The notes under the pieces: generated by a model | Databases searched by the model: none | Seen by the model: only the letters and a program-made list of their open reading frames with translations | What the model was told of the DNA's origin: nothing | Origin: Campylobacteraceae bacterium | GTDB taxonomy: Bacteria > Campylobacterota > Campylobacteria > Campylobacterales > Sulfurovaceae | Length of the DNA stretch: 11,494 nt | Assembly (NCBI GenBank): GCA_027063325.1 | Contig: JAMOSA010000183.1 | Coordinates: 1 to 11,494, forward strand | Reading direction: 5' to 3' | Position numbers and translations under genes: made by a program | Shown: piece by piece, positions 1-5,093 of the stretch | Layout of the letters: each line of letters begins with the position of its first letter | Numbering within the stretch: position 1 is the first letter of the stretch

Positions 1-153
1 ATGGAGAGTGCATTTGGCAAATATGCCAGAAGTATATATCTACCAGATGATATAGATAGAGACAGTATAGAAGCTAAATATGAAAATGGTAGATTGACTA
101 TTACATTTGAAAAAGTAGCAGAAAAGAAAAAAAGAGATATAGCAGTAAAATAA
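1..153 (+). CDS. Hsp20-family small heat-shock protein, C-terminal part (truncated by window edge)
   Basis: The first 50 codons in frame 1 end at TAA 151-153 and read as the end of an alpha-crystallin domain: FGKYARSIYLPDDID, then the family hallmark A-x-x-x-N-G-x-L (AKYENGRLTITFEK). A charged tail ends in DIAVK, whose I-A-V fits the C-terminal I-x-I/V motif used for oligomer assembly. Small heat-shock proteins are ATP-independent cytoplasmic chaperones that hold unfolding proteins for later refolding. Only about the last third of the usual 140-150 residues is here. The ATG at position 1 falls inside the conserved domain, so it is an internal methionine rather than the start. The gene converges on the NAD operon. 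The family call is secure; which paralogue it is cannot be said. Confidence 0.85.
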   Translation: MESAFGKYARSIYLPDDIDRDSIEAKYENGRLTITFEKVAEKKKRDIAVK

Positions 154-171
154 CTGTTTTATTCCATTCTA

Positions 172-231
172 ACTTCCTATTATCCCCCATAGGGGGATTG
201 AATTATATGCCTTTAGGATTCAGTAGGAAGT
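172..231. terminator. Nested inverted repeats between convergent genes, probable bidirectional terminator
   Basis: In the 89-bp gap between the convergent Hsp20 and nrnA genes, an outer 8-bp inverted repeat (ACTTCCTA 172-179, TAGGAAGT 224-231) encloses a 7-bp hairpin (ATCCCCC 182-188, loop ATA, GGGGGAT 192-198). The GC-rich inner stem stands out against the AT-rich background. No clean T-run follows it on either strand, so classical intrinsic termination is an inference from position and structure. Confidence 0.45.
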
Positions 232-242
232 ATAGCTTTTAT

Positions 243-1184
243 TTACAAAAGAGTATTTAATTCTATAATAAGATTTTCTATTATATTCTGGCATTTTTTT
301 TGTGTAAAAAATCCAGCTGCATAGATATGACCTCCACCCCCAAACTTTTGAACAATAGATAATATAGATTTGCTTTTTGAGCGAATAGATACTTTGCACC
401 CCCCATTACTCTCATATGCAACTATTGCAAACTCTACACTATATAGTGAACAGAGTTGATCTGCTATACCTACAATATCACTATTGTCAGCTCCACACGA
501 TTTTATGGTTTTGGAATCTATTGCTACTGAAGCTATCTTTCCATTTGAGTAGAGTCTCATACTCTCATATACCTTGCCTCTTAATCTAATAGAAGATAGT
601 GAGTGGCGATTTAGCATTTGGGATATATAATTTGGTTTGGCTCCACCATCTATAAATTCACACGCATATTTGAATGTATTTTTGTCTGTATTTTGGGTTT
701 GAAAAAAGATTGTATCACTCACTAAAGAGGTATAAAATGCCTCATATCCACTTGCAGGAATCTCAAATATATCTTTTATCAACTCATAAGCTACAAGTGA
801 ACAGGCAGGTGCATTAGGATTTACTATGTTTAGAGTACCATACATACTGTTTGTTTTGTGGTGATCTATATTTATAACAACCCTGTTTGTAATATCTATA
901 GATACTCTGTCAATATCTGATGTATCACAAGTGATTACAAGTGAATCTCTAAATTGGGATTTGCTCTTTATTTTGCTGTAACCACTCAAAAAATCAAGAT
1001 TTTTGGGTACTCCTACAGATACTACCTCTACACTTTTGTTTATACTCTTTAGAGTATTATATAACCCCAAAGCAGTACCGATTGCATCACCATCTGGTTC
1101 GGTATGTGGTAAAATAGTAATAGCTTTGTAATCTTTTATTACTCTTTTAAACTCATCTCTTATGCTATTTGGTATTCCATTCAC
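243..1184 (-). CDS. nrnA: DHH/DHHA1 phosphoesterase, NrnA-like nanoRNase / pAp phosphatase
   Basis: The protein is about 313 residues, normal for NrnA. Numbering from the longest possible start (TTG at 1190), the N-terminal DHH domain has the metal ligands in HTEPDGDAIG (H29, D33, D35), CDTSD (D89), DHH at 109-111 and SDT (D159). The C-terminal DHHA1 substrate-binding domain carries GGGGHIYAAGF from residue 284. Family members degrade 2-5 nt RNAs to mononucleotides and many also remove the 3' phosphate of pAp. I prefer the GTG at 1184 as start: the sequence AAGG (1191-1194 on the opposite strand) lies 6 nt upstream of it but directly abuts the TTG at 1190. The 5' end overlaps the end of nadC by about 20 bp, implying co-transcription and translational coupling. 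Family is certain; the exact substrate (nanoRNA, pAp or cyclic dinucleotide products) is inferred. Confidence 0.9.
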   Translation of the reverse strand: MNGIPNSIRDEFKRVIKDYKAITILPHTEPDGDAIGTALGLYNTLKSINKSVEVVSVGVPKNLDFLSGYSKIKSKSQFRDSLVITCDTSDIDRVSIDITNRVVINIDHHKTNSMYGTLNIVNPNAPACSLVAYELIKDIFEIPASGYEAFYTSLVSDTIFFQTQNTDKNTFKYACEFIDGGAKPNYISQMLNRHSLSSIRLRGKVYESMRLYSNGKIASVAIDSKTIKSCGADNSDIVGIADQLCSLYSVEFAIVAYESNGGCKVSIRSKSKSILSIVQKFGGGGHIYAAGFFTQKKCQNIIENLIIELNTLL

Positions 1185-2016
1185 ATTCAACCTTCATAGA
1201 TAGATCTGGCCATTGAGCTTGGTGTACTATACTGCCTGTGCTTATAGCATCAACTCCTGTTTTTGCTATCTCTTCTACTTTCTCTAAAGTTACATTTCCA
1301 CTGGCTTCTATGAGAATATGAGGATAGTAGGCATTTTTGTACTCTACGACCTCTTTTATCTCATCAGGAGTCATATTATCACACATTATAATATCAGCTC
1401 CTGCCTCTATGGCATGTTTTACCATATCTATATTCTCGCACTCTATCTCTATTTTGGATGTAAATGGTATCTTTTTGCGAATATCATGCATAAATGAGTG
1501 TAAATTATCTATAGTCTGTAAATGTGTATCTTTGAGCATCAAGCAGTCATCAAGTCCCATACGATGGTTTGTTCCGCCACCACATCTGACTGCATACTTT
1601 TCAAACTCTCTGAGCATTGGGCGTGTTTTTCTGGTATCTAACAGTTTGCAATCATAATCTGATATTTTTTCTACAAATTTATTGGTCATTGTAGCAATTG
1701 AACTGGCATGAAGAGCAATATCCAAAATACTTCTTTCTAGTGATAATATCTGTCTGGAGTCACCTGTTAATTCAAATAGTCTATCACCATGGCTAAACTT
1801 CTCTCCGTCATCTATAAACCAGGTAAAATCGAGATCAAACATTCTCTCAAATGGTTCAATATACTCTCTACCTGCAAATACTCCGTCACTTTTTGCTTTT
1901 ACATAAGCTTTTACCTCTTTGGAGTCTGTGATTCTGGCAAAGAGATCTCCTCTGCCTACATCCTCCATTACCATTGCTCTGATAAACTCCTCTTTGAGCA
2001 TCTGTACGACTTTCAT
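1165..2016 (-). CDS. nadC: Nicotinate-nucleotide pyrophosphorylase (quinolinate phosphoribosyltransferase)
   Basis: This cytoplasmic enzyme converts quinolinate and PRPP to nicotinate mononucleotide, CO2 and pyrophosphate, the step after NadA in NAD synthesis. At 283 residues it has normal length. Visible family motifs are MEDVGRGDLF (17-26), DTRKTRP (127-133), RCGGGTNHRMGL (144-155) with arginine, histidine and lysine residues that bind the substrates, LKDTH with K162, IEIECEN (189-195), CDN (212-214) and EASGNV (237-242). The ATG at 2016 is preceded by AAAGGTGAAAT, a good ribosome site, so I keep it rather than the internal ATG five codons on. It starts 9 bp after the nadA stop, and its 3' end contains the start of nrnA. 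No key residue appears to be missing. Confidence 0.95.
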   Translation of the reverse strand: MKVVQMLKEEFIRAMVMEDVGRGDLFARITDSKEVKAYVKAKSDGVFAGREYIEPFERMFDLDFTWFIDDGEKFSHGDRLFELTGDSRQILSLERSILDIALHASSIATMTNKFVEKISDYDCKLLDTRKTRPMLREFEKYAVRCGGGTNHRMGLDDCLMLKDTHLQTIDNLHSFMHDIRKKIPFTSKIEIECENIDMVKHAIEAGADIIMCDNMTPDEIKEVVEYKNAYYPHILIEASGNVTLEKVEEIAKTGVDAISTGSIVHQAQWPDLSMKVECEWNTK

Positions 2017-2025
2017 ATTTCACCT

Positions 2026-3024
2026 TTATTTGATAGCTAACATTCTCTCAAGTGCCAAATTGGCATAGTGGGTTACATTCTCATCTACAAATATCTCATT
2101 GATTGGTTTATTGTCTTCTATGGATTTTAGTGTGTAGTATAAATCTTGGAGTGTTGTTTCATTCATAGTTGGACACTCTGGTTTGGTTGAAGATAGTACA
2201 AATGTATTCTCTTCTCTCATTCTTTGTACCAGATTATACTCTGTACCGACGGCTACTTTTTGATCTTTATCCAGTGAAGCTACATACTTGATAAGTTGTG
2301 ATGTAGAACCACTAAAATCTGCTACCTCTACCACTCTTGGATCGCACTCAGGGTGGACTGCTATCTTTATATCAGGATATTTTTGTCTGTAAAACTCTAC
2401 ATCATCTACAGTAAATAGTTGATGAACCGAACAAAATCCATCAAAACATATAATATCAGCCTCTTTTGGATCGCAATCTTTTTTTCCTGCTATACAGGAT
2501 TTTAATCCCATCATATTGGCTATATTTTGTCCAAGACATCTATCTGGTACAAAAAATATTTTTTTGCCACTTTGGAGAGCCTGTTTTATGATTTTAACTG
2601 CATTTGAACTGGTACATACCATACCACCCATTTCACCAACTTTGGCTTTTACAGTAGCATCTGAATTGATATAGGTAATTGGCATTAGTTCATCTGGTTC
2701 TACTCCATGCTCTTTGATCCATTTGATTGTATCATCATAGTAGCTGCTGTCTATCATTCTAGCCATTGCACAACAGGCAACTTTTGGCATCAATACTCTT
2801 TTTTGAGGGGCTATAATTTTGACACTTTGACCCATAAAACCTACACCACAGAATATTACCCACTCTTTTGGATCGGCTTTGCATTTTCTAGCCAACTCCA
2901 AACTATCACCTGTAATATCAGCCATCTCAAATACTTCATCTCTTTGATAGAAGTGTGCTACTACTGTTACATCAAGACTCTCTTTCAGTCTTTTTATTTC
3001 ACTTTTGTAATCTATACTACTCAT
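2026..3024 (-). CDS. nadA: Quinolinate synthase (4Fe-4S)
   Basis: NadA condenses iminoaspartate with dihydroxyacetone phosphate to give quinolinate, using a [4Fe-4S] cluster with one open iron site. The 332-residue protein has the three-fold NadA architecture. The expected cluster cysteines are in VACCAMARM (C84 or C85), FDGFCSVH (C198) and KPECPTMNETTL (C284). Other signature segments are HFYQRDE (24-30), CGVGFMGQSVKI (59-70), CTSSNAV (137-143), VHPECDPRV (223-231) and GTEYNL (260-265). It is the first gene of nadA-nadC-nrnA. The partner that makes iminoaspartate (NadB oxidase or NadX dehydrogenase) is not in the window. An oxygen-sensitive cluster fits a microaerobic lifestyle. The ATG start has AGGAG 8 nt upstream. 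Confidence is high. Confidence 0.96.
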   Translation of the reverse strand: MSSIDYKSEIKRLKESLDVTVVAHFYQRDEVFEMADITGDSLELARKCKADPKEWVIFCGVGFMGQSVKIIAPQKRVLMPKVACCAMARMIDSSYYDDTIKWIKEHGVEPDELMPITYINSDATVKAKVGEMGGMVCTSSNAVKIIKQALQSGKKIFFVPDRCLGQNIANMMGLKSCIAGKKDCDPKEADIICFDGFCSVHQLFTVDDVEFYRQKYPDIKIAVHPECDPRVVEVADFSGSTSQLIKYVASLDKDQKVAVGTEYNLVQRMREENTFVLSSTKPECPTMNETTLQDLYYTLKSIEDNKPINEIFVDENVTHYANLALERMLAIK

Positions 3025-3045
3025 CTATGCTCCTAAAAAAGTAGA

Positions 3046-3087
3046 GTACAACAGATTGTACTTAAAAATTATTTTGATTGCATTATA
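3046..3087 (-). promoter_or_regulatory. Candidate nadA promoter with leader palindrome
   Basis: On the minus strand a perfect TATAAT (3082-3087) lies about 58 bp upstream of the nadA ATG; no convincing -35 box accompanies it, which is common in Campylobacterota. Between this box and the ribosome site is an inverted repeat, AGTACAA-TCTG-TTGTACT on the minus strand (3045-3062), which would fall in the first part of the mRNA. It could be a repressor operator or a leader hairpin. The assignment is from sequence pattern only. Confidence 0.45.
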
Positions 3088-3170
3088 CAATATCTAGCAA
3101 TAACTAATGCTTCTAGTATCTATAAGAGCAGACAGATACATCTATTATTATAAGTGTGCTACAATTTGAA

Positions 3171-3206
3171 TCTCATATAATGAGAATCTATATCAAAACA
3201 AAAGGA
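3171..3206 (+). promoter_or_regulatory. Candidate promoter, palindrome and RBS for the 3213 lipoprotein gene
   Basis: A TATAAT box (3176-3181) overlaps a perfect inverted repeat TCTCAT-ATA-ATGAGA (3171-3185). The ribosome site AAGGA (3202-3206) lies 6 nt before the ATG. The -35 region is weak. A palindrome covering the -10 box is a classical repressor position, but no regulator can be named. Confidence 0.4.
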
Positions 3207-3212
3207 ATTTAA

Positions 3213-3737
3213 ATGAAAAGTATCTTTAAAATAGTACTTATTTTTTCAGTAGTACTTCTAAGTGGTTGCAGTAGCAAGGTAGAAGAGAAGCCTACTATAG
3301 AAATTAATTCAGGAGTCATTGCACCCAATATTGTAGTTGGCAAACCAATTAAAAGTGTCACACTAAAAGATCAATTTGACAAGACAGGTACAATCAAACC
3401 AGATACAAAAAAGATTATATTTGTATTTGCCAAGTCAACAGGACATTTGGTAAAAGAGTATTTAAATACAAAGCCTAATGATTATCTAACAAAAAAGCAT
3501 ACTGTATTTGTAGCTGATGTTAGTGGAATGCCATCTATGATACTTAAATATATGGCGTTACCTGATCTAAAAAAGCATAAATACTCTATCTATCTAATAA
3601 GAGATGAAAAGATCTCAGAGGGCTTTAAAAACAGTAAGTACAAAGATTATATTATGGTAGTAACTCTATCAAACGGTACAGTCAAAGGAGCCAGGTTTGT
3701 AACAACAGCAAAAGAGTTACAAAGTGCCATAGAGTAA
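3213..3737 (+). CDS. Putative lipoprotein of unknown function, possible thioredoxin-like fold
   Basis: This 174-residue protein begins with MKSIF, a hydrophobic stretch and a lipobox LLSGC, with C19 as the lipidated residue, so it should be anchored in the periplasm or outer membrane. After a short linker the mature part alternates predicted strands and helices: KKIIFVFAKSTGHLVKEYL, TVFVADVSGMPSMILKYMALP, YSIYLIRDE, DYIMVVTLSNGTV. This order resembles a thioredoxin-like fold, but there is no CXXC, so it would not be a classical oxidoreductase. I recognise the pattern around MPSMI and ALPDL as typical of small conserved Campylobacterota proteins with no established role. It is divergent from nadA and followed by the tRNA promoter, so it is probably monocistronic. 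The start is well supported by AAGGA 6 nt upstream. Function is unknown. Confidence 0.8.
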   Translation: MKSIFKIVLIFSVVLLSGCSSKVEEKPTIEINSGVIAPNIVVGKPIKSVTLKDQFDKTGTIKPDTKKIIFVFAKSTGHLVKEYLNTKPNDYLTKKHTVFVADVSGMPSMILKYMALPDLKKHKYSIYLIRDEKISEGFKNSKYKDYIMVVTLSNGTVKGARFVTTAKELQSAIE

Positions 3738-3753
3738 AGTATATTTGTTTTGT

Positions 3754-3814
3754 AAAAAAAAGTATAAAAAAACAGCTTTTTACTCTTGACAAGAGTAAAA
3801 TTTGCTGTTATAAT
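3754..3814 (+). promoter_or_regulatory. Strong sigma70 promoter with UP-like A-tracts for the tRNA pair
   Basis: TTGACA (3786-3791), a 17-bp spacer and TATAAT (3809-3814) match the sigma70 consensus perfectly. Upstream are A-tracts at 3754-3761 and 3766-3772, resembling an UP element. The stretch after the -10 box is relatively GC-rich (CTGCCCAC), as in stringently controlled stable-RNA promoters. A perfect 10-bp inverted repeat (3778-3787 and 3791-3800) is centred on the -35 box. An outer AACAGC/GCTGTT pair (3771-3776, 3804-3809) extends the symmetry. Confidence 0.85.
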
Positions 3815-3822
3815 TCTGCCCA

Positions 3823-3843
3823 CATAAACGGAACGAGTTTATG
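3823..3843 (+). other. Hairpin in the tRNA operon 5' leader
   Basis: A perfect 7-bp inverted repeat, CATAAAC (3823-3829) and GTTTATG (3837-3843) with a 7-nt loop, lies between the expected transcription start (about 3821) and the first base of tRNA-Gln. It may guide RNase P or endonuclease processing of the precursor. This is inferred from structure alone. Confidence 0.45.
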
Positions 3844-3848
3844 CCAAA

Positions 3849-3923
3849 TGGGGTATCGCCAAGTGGTAAGGCAACTGGTTTTGGTCCAGTCATTCGGGGG
3901 TTCGAGTCCCTCTACCCCATCCA
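3849..3923 (+). tRNA. tRNA-Gln (anticodon TTG)
   Basis: A full cloverleaf folds: acceptor TGGGGTA (3849-3855) with TACCCCA (3913-3919); a D-arm GCC/GGC; anticodon stem ACTGG/CCAGT with loop TTTTGGT, giving anticodon TTG; a T-arm with TTCGAGT loop; and an encoded CCA (3921-3923). The discriminator base is T (3920). The U1-A72 pair is typical of bacterial tRNA-Gln and is a known recognition feature for GatCAB transamidation, the usual route to Gln-tRNA in Campylobacterota. It is the first gene of a two-tRNA transcript. Confidence 0.97.
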
Positions 3924-3924
3924 T

Positions 3925-3942
3925 TTGAATCTTCGGATTCAA
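3925..3942 (+). other. UUCG-tetraloop hairpin between the two tRNAs
   Basis: TTGAATC (3925-3931), TTCG, GATTCAA (3936-3942) forms a perfect 7-bp stem capped by the very stable UUCG tetraloop, starting two bases after the CCA of tRNA-Gln. There is no T-run, so it is more likely a processing or stabilising element in the spacer than a terminator. Confidence 0.6.
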
Positions 3943-3959
3943 TACACTTCTTTACCGGA

Positions 3960-4036
<77 letters not shown>

Positions 4037-4170
4037 AAATAAATCTATAAAACATGAACTTCAAACAATATCTAACAACAAAAGACAATTTTAATCAAAA
4101 AGAGGTAGCCTTTATCTATTTTATATAGATTCTGCTGATATTTGTACTTTACTGATTTTGGATATGTTTT
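4037..4170. other. Non-coding AT-rich stretch downstream of tRNA-fMet
   Basis: I see no gene here. The only structure is a weak AT-rich hairpin, ATCTAT-TTTAT-ATAGAT (4114-4130). No convincing terminator for the tRNA transcript is evident. Together with the IS relic to its right this forms about 700 bp without an intact gene. Confidence 0.6.
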
Positions 4171-4680
4171 TTAAGACCAAGATTTATTGATAATATAACC
4201 TGAGTCTTGCTTAAGCCACAATACATCCTCCTCCAAAGAGTTAATCTTGAGTGAAGGCTTCTTTTGCTTGTAATTATAAGCAGTTAAAGCATCTAACCAA
4301 TTAACCATAGCATTGACAGGATTTCTGTGTCTGGCATGCTCAAGATTATGAACTGATATGTTTTACTGTTTTAACAGGTGAGGCTAAAGCCTCACTTCCA
4401 AAATAAATCAATGTTGAAGTTTATTAGGAGATTGGACTTTAGTCCCGTATTGATCTAAATTTTGATAAGAAGATTTATTTTTCATATTCTTTGTAATAAA
4501 AGTAATACCTCTTTGATTATAACCCTTGTCACCAAATAACTTTCCTGTAATATCTTTGGTTATCTGTAATACACTCTTTGTATCAATATCACTCATATTG
4601 GTTGGTGTAAGAGTAAAACCTAACATTTCACTACTGTCATTAATCACTATATTAAAATAAGGTTCTTTACTATTTGGCTA
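4171..4680 (-). pseudogene. Broken IS982-type transposase
   Basis: Two pieces of one transposase are recognisable on the minus strand. The upstream piece (4680 to about 4450) reads YFNIVINDSSEMLGFTLTP and then GKLFGDKGYNQRGITFITK, the region with the second catalytic aspartate of IS982 enzymes. The downstream piece (about 4360 to the stop at 4171), in a different frame, reads HNLEHARHRNPVNAMVNWL and TAYNYKQKKPSL, matching the family C-terminus (IEHSRHRS...N, AY...KKPS). The N-terminus with the first aspartate is missing, an in-frame TAG sits at 4678-4680, and the part that should carry the catalytic glutamate is absent, replaced by a hairpin-rich segment. The enzyme cannot be active. Family assignment is from memory of motifs. 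Confidence 0.75.
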
Positions 4681-4718
4681 CTTTTTGCATAGTATAACCT
4701 TATCCGAGATTCAGGTTA
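4196..4718. mobile_element. Relic of an IS982-family insertion sequence bounded by imperfect inverted repeats
   Basis: TAACCTGAGTCTTGCTTAA (4196-4214) and, inverted, TTATCCGAGATTCAGGTTA (4700-4718) match at 15 of 19 positions, including all eight outermost bases TAACCTGA. They bracket the transposase remnant and are plausible left and right ends of the element. The enclosed 523 bp is about half of a normal IS982 length, agreeing with the loss of the transposase N-terminus next to the right end. I see no clear target-site duplication. The element lies just downstream of the tRNA pair. The end assignment is inference; the left repeat falls within the degenerate tail of the transposase frame. 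Confidence 0.55.
4366..4446. repeat. REP-like pair of hairpins inserted in the IS relic
   Basis: Three palindromes occur in 80 bp: CTGTT-TT-AACAG (4366-4377), directly abutting GTGAGGCT-AA-AGCCTCAC (4378-4395), and GGACT-TT-AGTCC (4434-4445). The last two share the same core in opposite orientation (CTAAAG versus CTTTAG), the arrangement of paired REP or IS200/IS605-end-like hairpins. The segment sits exactly where the transposase reading frame is interrupted. The assignment to a REP-like family is a pattern-based guess. Confidence 0.5.
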
Positions 4719-4737
4719 ACATACATCCATGAGCTTC

Positions 4738-5082
4738 TTATGGCTCTTTACATTTTGATGCTTCTATCATTGTTTTGGCTTCTAGGATACAGTTTAGATA
4801 TGGCATATATTCTGCTACAATATTATCTACCCCATCTTTATCTTTTTGGGTCCAGCTTGTAAAATCATCTATCTCTATGCCGGTTGAATTTTTTCTAATT
4901 TTATCATTACAGATATTTGCCTCTTTTACAGATTTTGCATTATGGAGACACTTTTGACCATCAAGCATCACTTTTTTATTGTGTGCAACCTCTTTTTTCA
5001 ATGCTTCTAATTCATCTTTGCTCTCTTTAGCAAATAGAGAAAGTGATACCAAAAGTATAAATAGAGTACCCTTTTTTATCAT
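4738..5082 (-). CDS. Small exported protein with duplicated C-x12-C motif, function unknown
   Basis: The 114-residue product starts with a clear signal peptide (MIKKGTLFILLVSLSLFA, likely cleavage after A18), so it is periplasmic. The mature protein is mostly charged helix. It contains two copies of one motif: C45-LHNAKSVKEANI-C58 and C98-ILEAKTMIEASK-C111, consensus C-x3-A-K-S/T-x2-E-A-x2-C. These four cysteines are the only ones, and paired disulfides across helices are likely. The ATG has AGGA 5 nt upstream, and the gene starts 11 bp after the Sel1-repeat gene, so the two are probably co-transcribed and both export cysteine-paired proteins. I do not recognise a named family. The stop lies only about 20 bp from the inferred IS end. 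Confidence 0.75.
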   Translation of the reverse strand: MIKKGTLFILLVSLSLFAKESKDELEALKKEVAHNKKVMLDGQKCLHNAKSVKEANICNDKIRKNSTGIEIDDFTSWTQKDKDGVDNIVAEYMPYLNCILEAKTMIEASKCKEP

Positions 5083-5093
5083 ATAAATCCTTT

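Noticed and set aside
1..3. ATG at the first base as the start of the Hsp20 gene
   Set aside because: The following residues are already inside the alpha-crystallin domain, so this methionine is internal and the gene begins outside the window.
1337..1657. 106-codon open frame on the plus strand inside nadC
   Set aside because: It is antisense to a clearly real enzyme with all motifs, shows no family signature and has no ribosome site; it reflects the complement of nadC codons.
2707..3036. 109-codon plus-strand open frame inside nadA
   Set aside because: It is antisense to nadA, which has full conservation of cluster cysteines; the translation shows no recognisable domain.
4037..4170. Integration site of a genomic island at the tRNA-fMet 3' end
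   Set aside because: There is no integrase gene and no direct repeat of the tRNA 3' end further right; only the IS relic follows.
4378..4395. Intrinsic terminator for the tRNA transcript
   Set aside because: The stem is perfect but lies about 340 bp downstream with no T-run, and its sequence pairs with a second related hairpin, which fits a REP-like element better.
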